From Adenophora triphylla var. japonica (Eukaryota > Streptophyta > Magnoliopsida > Asterales > Campanulaceae), in NCBI GenBank assembly GCA_022495995.1, contig JAFEMH010001482.1:186001-250000 (forward strand): DNA of 64,000 bases. The letters are read 5' to 3'. Positions 11,931-23,568 of the stretch are shown here, in pieces. The translations under genes and the position numbers were made by a program. Position 1 is the first letter of the stretch; each line of letters opens with the position of its first letter. A model generated the notes under the pieces. It searched no databases and had not been told where the DNA came from. It worked only from the letters and a program-made list of their open reading frames with translations.

Positions 11931-12770
11931 AGGAGATAGAGGTTGCAAAAGTTGGAAAGCTTGAGCGTACTTCACTATCTATGAGATAGAGGTAGCTTAA
12001 GTTGGGAAACTTGAGCATACTTCACTATTTATGAGATAGAGGTAGCTAAAGTTTGGAGAACTTGAGCGTACTTCACCATCTGTGAGATAGAGGTAGCTAA
12101 AGTTTGGAGAACTTGAGCGTACTTCACCATCTGTGAGATAGAGGTAGCTAAAGTTTGGAGAACTTGAGCGTACTTTACCATCTGTGAGATAGAGGTAGCT
12201 AAAGTTTGAAGAACTTGAGCGTACTTATCTATCTATGAGATAGAGGTAGCTAAAGTTTGGAGAACTTGAGCGTACTTCACAATCGGTGAGATAGAGGTAG
12301 CTAAAGTTTGGAGAACTTGAGCGTACTTCACTATCTGTGAGATAGAGGTAGCTAAAGTTTGGAGAACTTGAGCGTACTTCACCATCTGTGAGATAGAGGT
12401 AGCTAAAGTTTGGAGAACTTAAGCGTACTTCACCATCTGTGAGATAGAGGTAGCTAAAGTTTGGAAAACTTGAGCGTACTTCACTATCTACGAGAAAGAG
12501 GTATCTAAAGCTTGGAGAAACTAAAGCGTACTTCACCATCGGTGAGATAGAGGTAGTTAAAGTTTGGAGAACATGAGTGTACTTCACTATCTGTGAAATA
12601 GAGGTAGCTAAAGTTTGGAGAACTTGAGCGTACTTCACCATCTATGAGATAGAGGTAGCTAAAGTTTGGAGAACTTGAGCGTACTTCACCATCTGTGAGA
12701 TAGAGGCAGCTAAAGTTGGGAAAACTTGAGCGTACTTCACTATCTTATGAATTAGAGGTAGCTAAAGCTT
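11931..12770. repeat. E2 51-bp minisatellite
   Basis: About sixteen copies of a 51-bp unit containing GAGGTAGCTAAAGTTTGGAG and CTTGAGCGTACTTCACCATC. Because 51 is a multiple of three, it stays open on the minus strand as a 17-residue repeat (12225-12641); this is not a protein gene. Some units recur at 13091-13445 through a larger duplication. Confidence 0.9.
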
Positions 12771-13793
12771 GTGTTTTGACAATTCGGAGGCTGTCACCTA
12801 GCGTTTATCCCGTTATAACGGAAGTAACGGAGGCAACTTGGGAGGAAAGTTTATTTTCTTAGAGATAACTGATATCCTTTGGGAAACAGCGTTATTCTGG
12901 TTAAGAAGTAACACGAGTTATATGCCTAAGTGGAAAGTCCAGGGGCAAAGATGTAATTTCTACTTAGAGAAAATGAGGCCGCCCGGCATGAGATGAGGGA
13001 AAAAGAGGTCGTACGGCTTTGAATTCAATTTCACCAGATTATTTAAACTGGATTTGAACGGGCAAACAACATTGCTATTTTGCTTGTGCCGTGAGATAGA
13101 GGTAGCTAAAGTTTGGAGAACTTAAGCGTACTTCACCATCTGTGAGATAGAGGTAGCTAAAGTTTGGAAAACTTGAGCGTACTTCACTATCTACGAGAAA
13201 GAGGTAGCTAAAGCTTGGAGAAACTAAAGCGTACTTCACCATCGGTGAGATAGAGGTAGTTAAAGTTTGGAGAACTTGAGTGTACTTCACTATCTGTGAA
13301 ATAGAGGTAGCTAAAGTTTGAAGAACTTGAGCATACTTCACCATCTGTGAGATAGAGGTAGCTAAAGTTTGGAGAACTTGAGCGTACTTCACCATTTGTG
13401 AGATAGAGGTAGCTAAAGTTGGGAAAACTTGAGCGTACTTCACTATCTTATGAATTAGAGGTAGCTAAAGCTTGTGTTTTGACAATTCGGAGGCTGTCAC
13501 CTAGCGTTTATCCCGTTATAACGGAAGTAACGGAGGCAACTTGGGAGGAAAGTTTATTTTCTTAGAGATAACTGATAACCTTTGGGAAACAGCGTTATTC
13601 TGGTTAAGAAGTAACATGAGTTATATGCCTAAATGGAAAGTCCAGGGGCAAAGATGTAATTTCTGCTTAGAGCAAATGAGGCCGCCCGGCATGAGATGAG
13701 GGAAAAAGAGGTCGTACGGCTTTGAATTCAATTTCACCAGATTATTTAAACTGGATTTGAACGGGCAAACAGCATTGCTGTTTTGCTTGTGCC
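12388..13793. repeat. E2 703-bp tandem duplication with the PMD promoter
   Basis: 12388-13090 is repeated as 13091-13793 at a constant offset of 703 bp. Each copy holds seven or eight minisatellite units, then unique sequence with two palindromes and a TATTTAAA box. Differences between the copies are few. Only the second copy abuts the PMD exon 1, so the first is a spare promoter unit. Confidence 0.9.
13679..13750 (+). promoter_or_regulatory. E2 PMD-gene promoter
   Basis: AGGCCGCCCGGCAT (13679-13692) and AGGTCGTACGGCTT (13709-13722) are followed 21 bp later by TATTTAAA (13743-13750), with the ATG at 13863. The duplicate set lies at 12976-13019. The palindromes match those in the E2 LTR and upstream of E2 ORF2. 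Confidence 0.6.
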
Positions 13794-13862
13794 GAGGAAG
13801 AGGGAGAGAGAAGAGAGAGAATTTTCAAAAAAAAATCAATTCTCTTGCTTTCTTGGCTTAGG

Positions 13863-16477
13863 ATGGATCTGGAAGGGAACATAGTACCTAGGCAAGCTCG
13901 AAGAAACATATCGGAAGCCGCTAGGAGGAGGAGAAGGGAGCTTGTTCGAACGGAGAGGAAGTATGACTTCAACACGCCTCCATCTGAGCTTTATCCCGAT
14001 AGGGGAGAGCACAAATCGACGAAACCTCAATCCATCGGGGTAAGCATTCTTGATTTTCTTGATTTCATCAATTTTGATTGAAATTTTGATTGACTAAGGG
14101 CTTGACCCGATTTTTAGGAATTCTTCGAATTTTCCTATGATTTTTGTTGATGATTTTGGAATTTTGATGATTAACCTATGAGGCTAAGGAGATGAATGAA
14201 CATGTATGTGTGATTTATTTGAAAAATAGTGAGAATGACTCATTTTTTCAAAAATAAAGTAAGAAAAATAATGTCTAAAATGTGACGCAGTTCTTGCATG
14301 TGCTAGAACTAGGTCAATTCTTGATCATGTATGAGAAAGCAAGATTTTGGACGATGAAAAGGATTCATGCATGCCATTTTGAAAAAACTAATGCTTATGT
14401 GCAAAGAATTTTGAAAATTAGAATTTTTTGTTTTTGAGAGCAATGTGCTTGACACGACATGTTTCAAATGATGAAAGACATGTGTCCTAGGCAAAAGATG
14501 CTAGAAATCTCTTATGAATGCTTTTATTTGAACATATGTGCATTTTTGAATATATGCATGCTTTTGAGATGAGATGAAGGACTGACACATTTTTTGTTGT
14601 GCTTTCCTACAGTATAACAAGTCGAGGGGACCTTCTGAGGTTGCTATGAAGCTATGGGACATGATGCCCAACTTTAAGAAAGATGGGGTGAACCCTAAGC
14701 AGCTGGTGATGGCTACCGGCCTTGATCTGTTCATTGATGCTATTGGTAGAGGTATCCATGTGACCTCTAAGAGCAAGGGGCTAGTCTAGGCCCTCTCGGA
14801 GTTCTGGTGGGACACCACCCACAGCTTTCATCTCAGCTGGGGAGAGATCACGGTGATGCCAGCCGACTTTATTGCCATTACTGGCTTGCAGTTCACTGGG
14901 AGGCCTGTGACCTAGAGATATCACATCACTGGGGAAGAGTTTAGAGCTCTGGTTGGATTCGACCTCCATCCTAAGGGGCTTGGGATGGAGATGAGGTACG
15001 TTGAGGTGGCAGTTCAGGAGTGTATGCAGGAGTTTGCCGCCAATTAGGTGACTGCCCACCAGCTCGTGAGAGCTTTCTTGTGGTTGATGCTGTCAGTCAC
15101 CATTTTTGCCAACTCTGGGACACTGGCTATGCTGTGCCTGCTTGACTCTTTGGAGAACCTGGATGAGGTTGGGGCGGTCTCTTGGGGTGAGGTCGGATTG
15201 GCGGAGCTTTATTTCTCCTTTGATATGTACAGCCGGAACAAGGCTGCTTCTATGGATTGTTTCTCTTTTGCTCTTAAGATAGTCTCACTTTCTTTTCTCT
15301 CTTTTATCTTTCTGTCTTGAGATTTTTATGAGAGAAAATGACCCTTTTGTTTTGAACATGCAGGTCTGGTTTTGTGAGGTGATTGGGTTCTTTCCCTGGA
15401 ACCAGCAGAGTGATACGGAGATCTTCCCGGCCATGATTCGTTAGAGGGGAGATGCTAGAGACAAGTTTACCGGGAAGACCCGAATCACTTTTGACTATAA
15501 GATGGTGAGACCAGTCATCAACAGTGTTGGACATGAGGGAGTAGACTTCTATCCTTGGGGGAGGTACTTGGAGGTTTTGCTAGGGGATGCCATGGAGGCA
15601 ACTAGGCAGAGGAGGTGGCTGACGGGCCTGACATGTGATGTCATTTACTTAGGGGACCACTTTTCTAGGCAGCATGGCCATGTTCCTCCTTTGGAAGCCA
15701 TCACACCTCACGATCCTCCACCACGTATGCTGCAGCCCAGGGACTGGTCAGAGGATGAGATTGCTAGGTATCAGGCTGGCGTGGCGGCCGAGGAGTATTT
15801 TGACTTGGCTACCCCGTATGCCATCTTCGTGGAGCAGCGGTTGAGGACGCCACAGAAGCTAGTGAAGATGGTTGTTACTCAGGGATACGGGGAAGCTGAG
15901 CCTACCGACCCGCCTATGCCTCCTGTTCATCTCTCCTACGTGGTGAACGGGGTACCAAGGAGGTTGATGATACCTGTTCCTGACACGAGGGAGCCCCGGT
16001 ATACTTTGCTGCCTGACAGCACTGTAAGTATCTCTAGGGTCTCTTCCCTTTTGGATTTCTTTGTTTTCTGCGATATTGCGATTTTCCTGAGATTTTCTGA
16101 GTTTTCCTTCTCTTTTCTCTCAGGTTCCTGTTCGTTCCTATGATGGCTTGGTTCGGCAGAACAGGGGTTGGAAGGATGTGTGTCGGTCCCTTCTGAGGAT
16201 GTTGGCTTGTGCTTCCAGGGCTGGGACGAATGTGCAGGAGCCCGTGCGCAAAAGAAGGCACGTTGGGAGCACAGCATCTACCTCATCGGCCTTAGAGTAT
16301 GCGACCTCCTCTACCAGCGCTATGCCTCGGGGACAGGGACCCAACACGAGCATCCTGGAGCAGCTAGCAGAGTATGAGCATGTGAACGTCAACCTCTCTG
16401 ATGTGAGTGACGCCGAGGACTTGATGAAGGATCCTAGCTTCTATGAGATAAGCAGCGAGGAGGAGTCGGAGGCTTAG
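13863..16477 (+). pseudogene. E2 antisense PMD gene (4 exons)
   Basis: Plant-mobile-domain protein on the strand opposite to gag-pol. Exons are 13863-14039, 14613-15278, 15364-16023 and 16124-16477. All have lengths divisible by three and phase-0 junctions; donors are GTAAGC and GTAAGT, acceptors CTACAG, ATGCAG and CTCAG. Exon 2 has the PMD signature FWWDTTHSFHLSWGEITVMP followed by FIAITGLQF. Exon 3 holds FYPWGRY and GDHFSRQHGHVPP. Exon 4 ends in an acidic tail (SSEEESEA). Exon 1 is basic. In-frame TAGs at 14787, 14913, 15045 and 15442, and a donor changed from GT to AT at 15279, make it a pseudogene. PMD families occur in plant transposons and in host silencing factors such as MAIN; the molecular role here is unknown. 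Confidence 0.8.
14040..14612 (+). other. E2 PMD intron 1
   Basis: A T-rich intron from GTAAGC to TTCCTACAG. Nothing else is recognisable. It occupies the same place as the intron of E4 that received E2. Confidence 0.7.
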
Positions 16478-16825
16478 GATTCCTTAGGATTGATCTAGGA
16501 ACAAGAAAACAGACAATGAACACTTTTTATGCACAATTTATCTATTTTTCATTTTATTTGGGCGCCGATGGGGCAAAAACAATGTATTGGTATTTTATTT
16601 ACTTTTCTAATTTATGCTTTATGAATTTGCATATTACTTGAGCCTCGGGGCAGTTTTTTGCTTGGAAATGGGGCTGAAACTGGGCCAAAATGGTTTATGA
16701 TGACATATAATTTCATGGATGGTATTTGGATATGTTTTTGTACAGGTTTCATTGAGAAAGTGGGGTGAGAACTCCACTTGGGCAGCTTAGAGTCAGCCGC
16801 AGCATTTTTTTCTCAAAGGCAAAAG

Positions 16826-16868
16826 AGGCCGTCCGGCCTGGTCTTGAGGCAAATGAAGCCGTGCGGCC
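16826..16868 (+). promoter_or_regulatory. E2 ORF2 promoter palindromes
   Basis: AGGCCGTCCGGCCT (16826-16839, a near-perfect palindrome) and AGCCGTGCGGCC (16857-16868) lie about 190 bp before the ORF2 ATG. An AAATAAAA stretch near 16900 may act as TATA. The interval 16478-16825 holds no gene. Confidence 0.5.
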
Positions 16869-17050
16869 AGAAGTCTTGTCTGAACTAATTTTTTTTCAAA
16901 ATAAAACCAAGGCTTGGCCTTTTCATTTCATTTTCCCCCTAGACTTGTCTCAATTGATCCCAGAGCATATTTCTGACCAAAAGGCATCAACTTTGATCGT
17001 TGTCGATGGAGAAACCAATCCGATTGCAAAAGGGGAAGAGATAACATTTT

Positions 17051-18508
17051 ATGTCCGATCTTCAATCTTGGATGAGGCATAACTTTCAATCCAACAAGAG
17101 GCTGTTTGATACCACCTTCAAGATCAAATATTTATGGCATTTGAAGGATCTCTTGCCCGATTGGGACCTTTTGAGAGCCGCGACGAGGTTTTGGGACGTC
17201 CGGAGACATGTTTACTGCTTTTCTTACAATGAGCTCGTCCCAACCTATGAAGACTTCTGAGCATTGATTGGGGGTCCAGAAATTGAGGCCGTGTCGATTC
17301 CTCTGATCGGAGACGTGCCAGTGGTGGTAAAGTTGGCATCTTTTCTGCAAATTTCTCTGGAAGAGGCTGAGGGGATGATGGTAGCCCCTGACAGGATTGA
17401 TATTTCTGATATCCCGGGCAGGTTCGGGTTTCCGGGTACGACTGCGACTCCAGTGGCCATAGATGCCTTTATCCTCTGCGTGTTCTCATTTTTGTTCACT
17501 GCTGAGTCCTTAGGGGTCTGCCATGGTGGGCTTTTGGACATGGTTAGAGACTGCAGGGCTGGGAAGGATATTGTCCCGCTGGTTTTGGGTGAGACTCTGC
17601 ATGGCATTGACAGGATGGCTAGGGGAGACTATTTTATGAGGTCTAGGAGCCCATCGGTGCTGACTTTATGGTTACAGGAGAGGCTCGGGGCTTTGTCGGG
17701 GGCTTTGCCTACTCAATGTCCTTGGGTGATTTCTCGGAGGGGTGCACCTAGGCAACAGGACCAAGGTAGCTGGGAGCTGATGATGGCTAGGTTATCCACC
17801 TCGGACATTCACTGGTAGGCGCCTCATTGAAGGTTGCAGACTCGGAGGACATTTCAGGAGTCCTACGTAGTGAGGGTTCCAGGGCTTTCTTGGTCATCCT
17901 TCTACATACCCTATTTAGTATCCAGGCAGTTCGGGACATTACAGGAGCCATTGGGCGATTGGGAGGACATCTGTACCATGGAGGTGGTGCCTTTGGACAT
18001 GAGGGATCTAGCCAGCTTCTCATTTTTCTCGAGGGATTGGACATATACTACTTTCCCACCCAGGGCCATTCTCAAGAGTAGGAAGAGTACCATCTTGATC
18101 ACGGCCTACTTGGACTGGTACGAGAGGGAGATGGGATCGACTCAGGTCATTTTAGGAGAGAGACGTCAGGCTTTATTGGGGGCTGACTGTGACTCAAGCA
18201 GGACTCTGAGGGAGACTGAAGCCAAGGCGAGTTGCTATAACCAGTCGGGTGACCTTATCAGGGATATGGAGGTTCGGTATGAGAGGCTTTCGGAAGTCGT
18301 TCCCTTGACTGAGGCTCAGAGGGAGGAAGTACGGACTCGTGCCCGAGTTGAGAAGGCACTTATTGACACAGGTTTGATGGAGGCTCCGGTAAAGATACCT
18401 GAGATTGGGATGAGGGAGACCGACATCATTGAGAAGAAGAGGAAGAAAACTCGACGAGGTCGAGGTAAAGGGAAGAAGACCAAAGAAGACTCAGTGAATG
18501 ACAACTGA
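17051..18508 (+). pseudogene. E2 antisense ORF2
   Basis: Single-exon gene in one continuous frame broken only by three stops: TGA 17258, TAG 17816 and TGA 17828. Conserved with E3 and E4: LPDWDLLRAATRFWDVRRHV, then FSYNELVPTYEDF, then the region with CRAGKDIVPLVLGETLHGID. The C-terminus is strongly basic (EKKRKKTRRGRGKGKKTK) and could be a nuclear signal. The FWD...PT.EDF.AL pattern recalls the DUF7745/PMD-like families found in plant retrotransposons; this is tentative. The stop changes fit C-to-T decay, and no frameshift is seen over about 485 codons. It faces the pol gene tail to tail. The start is uncertain because homologues begin slightly further upstream. Confidence 0.7.
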
Positions 18509-18728
18509 TAGGTCTTTTCTTAGGATTCCCTTATTGCCATTTGCAAACACAGTAGTTTATTAGGCCTTTTATTGTATTTTAGATCTTTTGTAGCATGTTA
18601 GCAGAGTCAAGAGTAGACCGTGCTTGAACTCATCAAGAAGTTTTTAACTTGTAATTAACAAAGATATTTATTTTAGAAATTATTCAAGACACATTTCATG
18701 GAAACTTAGATGTCTTATTTATTGTTTA

Positions 18729-18799
18729 GACCGAACCATTGCTGGTTGCCTACATTCCCCTTTTACAAGAAAGACTAAGGGGCTCAGGTCTTCGTAGTT
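18729..18799. other. E2 conserved block between converging genes
   Basis: Matches 60601-60673 (E4) and the reverse complement of 37048-37108 (E3). Shared phrases are GTTGCCTAC, TTCCCC, GGGGCTCAGGTC and CGTAGTT. It begins with the hairpin AACCATTGCTGGTT (18734-18747). It may act in transcript ending or RNA structure for both strands. Confidence 0.6.
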
Positions 18800-18839
18800 C
18801 ATTCTGGTGAACTATCGGGATTTTTGTTCTTTTGGTCTT

Positions 18840-19033
18840 TTTCTTTTTTTTTTTCTTTCTTTTTTTTTATGTGCATCCCTATTTTTTTGCCTAGACTATC
18901 CTTTTTTGGGTTTTTCAGCCTAGCTGGGTATTACTCTTTTTGCACTAAGATTTTTTTTTATGTGCAATCCTGTTTTTTGCCTAGACCGCCCTTTTTTGGT
19001 TTTTCAGCCTAGCTGGGTATTACACTTTTTTTG

Positions 19034-19092
<59 letters not shown>

Positions 19093-19098
19093 TTTCTT
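18840..19098. repeat. E2 low-complexity tail region with (TA)n
   Basis: Two copies of a unit of about 85 bp containing CAGCCTAGCTGGGTATTAC (18868-19037), then a (TA)n run at 19037-19089 and poly-T up to the pol stop. E4 has related TAGACCGCCC...GGGTA phrases at 60740-60860. Confidence 0.75.
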
Positions 19099-22000
19099 TT
19101 AGACATAGTACCTGCGGAGCTTATCACCGTTGACTGGGTGGACAAAGGGATTGCCATCCAGGTCTGCAAGCTTCATTGCTCCTCCCGATAGTATCTTCTG
19201 CACCACATACGGGCCGATCCAAATGGGTTCCCACTTTCCCAGGGGGTTGTCTCTGGTAGGGGGCTTTACCTTTAAGCACTAGGTCACCCTCTTTGATGTC
19301 CCTGGCCTTGATTTTCTTGTCGAATGCCCTGGCCATTTGCCTCTAGTAGGCTCGGGTGTGCTCCATGGCTTTTAGCCTTCTTTCGTCGAGCAGGGCCAAC
19401 TCATTGTGTCGGCTATGCAACCATTCTACCTCATTGAAACTATTTTCCAGGAGGACCCTTAGTGACGGAATTTACAACTCCACGGGCAACACTGCTTCCA
19501 TCCCGTAGGTTAGGTCAAAGGGAGTTTCTCCTGTAGCTGTTCTGACAGACGTTCAGAGCCCCCAAAGTGCTAGTGCAACTTTTCTCAAAGCTACCACGAC
19601 CACGGGTGGCCATTTTTCGGATAATCCGCTCCAGCGTCTTATTGGCAGCTTCCACGGCTCCATTAGTCTGAGGTTTGTATGGGGATGACTTGTGGCGAGT
19701 GACTCTGAATTCAGACAGTAATCTATCGCAGTCCCCTTCAAAGTGCGACCCATTATCTGAAATGACCTCATTGGGCACCCCATATCTACACATAATGTTT
19801 TCTTTGATGAACTGGGCCACTTTTCTGGAAGTGAGGACCTTATAGGACTTGGCCTCTACCCACTTGGTGAAGTAGTCGACTGCCACTAACACAAATTCAT
19901 GCCCATTGCTTCCTGCCGGGGCTATCTTCCCTATCACGTCAATACCCCAAGTTGCAAATGGCCAAGGAGTCGTCATGCAGTACAGGTCATGAGGCGGAAG
20001 ATGGTTGAGGTTTGCAAACCGTTGGCATTTGTTGCACTGTCGGACATGCTAGACACAGTCTGTTTCCATGGAAATCCAGTAGTAACCCATTATGAGGATC
20101 ACTTGCATCAATGCTCTGGCATTCATATGAGGACCGCAGGGACCATTGTGGACTTCGGTCATCAACTCTCTGTCCCTTTATTGGGTGACACACAGGAGGA
20201 GTGGTCCCTGGTACCGTTTCTTGTACAGGTAGCCCCCTAGGATGACATAATGGGAGGCCAACCATTTCAGGGCTTGCAAGCTTTTGGCCTTGAAGCCTTC
20301 CCTTGGTCTACCTTCTTCGTCTCTGAAAGCTGACTCTCCATCTTTGAGGAACTGGTAAATCTGACTGTACCAAGGTTCCTTGATAGGCTCGGGTCCCAAG
20401 TCTACTTCACAACAGAAAGCTGGGGCTTCTCTTCTACCCACTCTGAAGGGTTTTATTACCTTTCCCTCGGGGATCTCTACCAGTGAGGCTAGAGTAGCTA
20501 AGGTATCTGCAAATCTGTTCTTATCCCTTGGCAGGTAATGGAAAGTCACCTCTCTGAATTGCTCAGTCAACTCTTCCATGTAGGCATGATACCTCTGAAG
20601 ATTAGGGTCCACAGTCTTCCACTTGTTGGAGACCTGGTTGATAATCAGGGCTGAGTCTCCATAGACCTCGAGCTCCTTGACATTCCTTTCTAAGGCAGCC
20701 TCTAAACCAACAATGCAAGCTTCATACTCGGCAACAGTGTTTGTGGCAGGGAAGTTCAATTTGAGGGCTATTGGCGTGTGCTCATCTTTCGGATCGACCA
20801 GTAGCATTCCTACGCCGTTTCCTCTTTTATTGCAGCTCCATCAAAGAATAGCTGCCATCGGTTCTCAGGCTCAACTATGAAGATCCCTTCATCTGGGAAT
20901 TGGGGTTCAGACCCGCGGTCCTCATTGCTAGGAAAGTTTGCCAGATGGTCTGACAACGCTTGACCCTTGATGGCCTTTCTCGTCACGTAGTTGATGTCAT
21001 ACTCAGCTAAGAAGAACGACAACTTTGCTAGGCGAATCGAGAGGGAAGGCTTGTCGAAGATGTACTTGATGGGGTCCATTTTCGAGACCAAGTTTACAGA
21101 GTGGGCTTGCATGTAATGCTTCAGCTTATCGACTACCCAGACCAGTGCTGCACAAGTCTTTTCGCATGCTGAGTAATTGACCTCACTTCCCTGCAGCTTC
21201 CGGCTGACAAAATAAATGGCGTTCTCTACCCGAGAGTCTTTCTTCTCCTGAGCAAGCATAGCCCCAACTGCCGTATCAGTGACAGTGAGATAGAGCAGAA
21301 GAGGTTTCTGTCTATGTGGGGGGAATAGCACCGGAGGATGTACTAAGTATGCCTTGATTTGGTCCAAGGCATCCTGGCATTCCTCGATCCATTCTGTGTC
21401 TACATTCTTCTTCATGAGCTTGAAGATGGGCTCGCACATGGTAGTCAACTAGTTGACAAAATAGCTGATGTACTGTAGTTTGACCATAAAGCTTTTGACC
21501 TCTGTCTGGGTTCGAGGCAGTCTCATGTCCATAATGGCCTTGATCTTTTGGGGGTCAACTTCAATACCTCGCTCTGTGACTATATACCCAAGAACTTTTC
21601 CCTTTGTCACTCCAAAGGTGCATTTGGCAGGGTTCAGTCTCATGGAATGCTGTCTCAACCTCTCAAAGAACTTTCGCAGGTCGACAAAGTGTTGTCCATC
21701 TTCACCTCTGGAGTGAATTATCATGTCATCGACATAGACCTCATTTCTTTGTGGATCATGTCGTGAAAGAGTGCGTTCGCTGCCCTCTGATAAGTAGCCC
21801 CGACGTTCTTAAGCCCAAAAGGCATCACTGTATAGCAGTACGTTCCCTACGGTGTGGTGAAGGCTGTCTTTTCCTGGTCCTCTTCGGCCATCTTGATCTG
21901 GTTGTAGCCAGCAAAGCCATCAACGAAGGATTTGACTTCGTAGTTAGTAGTGGCATCTACCAGAATGTCTATGTTTGGCAAGGGATAGTCGTATTTGGGG

Positions 22001-22700
22001 CTGGCCTTGTTCAGATCCCGAAAATCTACACAGCAGCGTACCTTCCCATTGGCCTTAGTCACAGTCACAATGTTGGATAGTCATGTCGGATATTCGATGA
22101 CTCTGATGAATCCTACCCGCAGTAGCTTCTCAATCTCTTCTTTGACCTGTAGAGACCACTCTGACTTGATCTTTCTCGCTTTACCTTTGCGGCTTAGCAT
22201 CTGGTGCTAGAGGGATTCTGTGCTCCACAATTGAACTGTCTAGCCCCGGCATATCCCTGTATGACCATGCAAACACGTCCATGTATTCTCTGAGCAGATT
22301 GACCAGTCTGTCCTGTTTAACCCCCTGGAAAAAGTTCCTAATCTGTGTCTCTTTAGGTTCTTCGACAGTACCCAAGTTAACACTTGTCAAAACCTCCTTG
22401 GCAGCTTGGGCCTGGTTTTCCTCTTTGTCTGTAACCTGCTTAAAGATTTCTTTAATGTATTGTTCGTTTAGTGTGTTTGCATCTTGTTCAAATGATTCAT
22501 TATTAACTATTGTTAAGTTTTGAGTTAATTTATCATTTGTTAAGTTGGCAATAAGGGGATACTCAGAAAGATCTGTCATTTCATTCAAAGCGAAAGGAAA
22601 GATGACATTGGCTACATATTCATAATCCTCAGGCGTGAGGCCTTCGGATGACTCGGAGGACTGGAATTCAAAGATTCCTGACTCACATGACTCTTGACCC
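19099..22700 (-). pseudogene. E2 pol remnant (RT, RNase H, aRNH, INT)
   Basis: Read right to left. The RT approach is in 22181-22588 (VFAWSYRDMPGLD), with RT pieces at 21847-22068 and 21449-21724. RNase H lies in 20810-21448. The second RNase H (VAEYEAC, VYGDSALIIN, NRFADTLATLA) is in 20178-20840. Integrase with WGIDVIGK, ISDNGSHFEGD and GAVEAANKTLE is in 19515-19976, and its tail is in 19124-19336. Stops include 21847-21849 and 21449-21451. Single-base frame changes lie near 20838, 19540 and 19250. Integrase keeps its D, D and E residues, but no full product is possible. The protease that should precede RT is missing. Confidence 0.88.
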
Positions 22701-22851
22701 TAATGACTCTGGACCCTACACTACTTATTGACTCGAAGTGTTTGACACGGGTTGGACTGGGGTTTCACTCTTTCCTGATGTTGCTCTGGGGAGTAGCAGT
22801 CTTGTCAGCGTTCTTCAAAAAGCTGGAAACTTCAAACTGATCGAAAACTTG
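22701..22851 (-). other. E2 gag-pol junction, protease deleted
   Basis: Gag remnant (ending MNDF) is separated from the pre-RT linker (EGLTPEDYEYVANVIFPFAL) by only about 170 bp. In E3 the equivalent interval holds the whole protease and over 1 kb of linker. No D-x-G protease motif is visible here. Confidence 0.6.
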
Positions 22852-23568
22852 TCAGAAATCATTCATAGGCCGGTACCTTGGAAAGATGGTGCAGGGAGCT
22901 AGTGAAGCCTGATGCAATTTCTCGGCGAGCTCGTCCGTAACAACCGAACTCATTGACTGGAGGGTCTGGCTCATTTTGTCAATACACTGCTGATAAGTCA
23001 TCTTCTCTCTACCAATATTTGATATCACAACCTTGTTTGTGTAGCCAATAGGAGGGTTATCCTGGATGATGCTGATGAAGTCTTCCTCGGGAGATACTTT
23101 GATTCTGCCTTGGTTAACCATGTATTCTATGGGAGTCTTATACTCTGCTTCCAAATATGCTAGCTTTTCGTTGAACTTCACAATGGCAACAAACTCAGAG
23201 CTCTCTGCCTCAAGAGGATCAATGATGGCGGGAGTGTCGGGCTGGACTTTGTTTTGGCTGACTGGTTCCTTGGTAGGCTCCTTGGCATAACTGACGTAAT
23301 AGTCAAATTTGCCTGAGGGCTCTCCTAAAGTTCCCACACTCTTGTCTTCAGCTTCGTACCTTTCCTTCAATTTCTGTTGCATGGACTTCCTCTTCTTCTT
23401 CTTTCTTGAAGGAGCATCCTCGTTAATCCAGTCTTGATAAGCATCTTCCAAACAGCCCTCACAATCACACACATCATACATGATGTGGGGTCTGGGTTGA
23501 GCTGGGACGACCCCTCCAAGTACTTGGTTATCACCATTGTTGATTACCACATTGGCCATTCTTAACAC
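22852..23568 (-). pseudogene. E2 short gag
   Basis: A 238-residue ORF. It has a CDCEGCLEDAYQDWINED motif, then a lysine run (SRKKKKRKSMQQKLKERYEA), then VGTLGEPSGKFDYYVSY, followed by an alpha-helical tail. E3 carries the same order of motifs, and E1 resembles the lysine-rich part, so the region is conserved in the family. There is no recognisable capsid fold and no CCHC knuckle. Usual Tat gag is longer (from memory), so this is probably a truncated gag or a different leader protein. Confidence 0.5.

Noticed and set aside
12225..13443. Minus-strand ORFs of 138 and 122 residues with 17-residue repeats
   Set aside because: They are translations of the 51-bp minisatellite, which stays open because its period is a multiple of three. 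No start context, no homology.
19037..19089. (TA)n run as a possible origin or regulatory element
   Set aside because: A simple microsatellite beside the pol stop; E3 and E4 have other low-complexity sequence in the same place.
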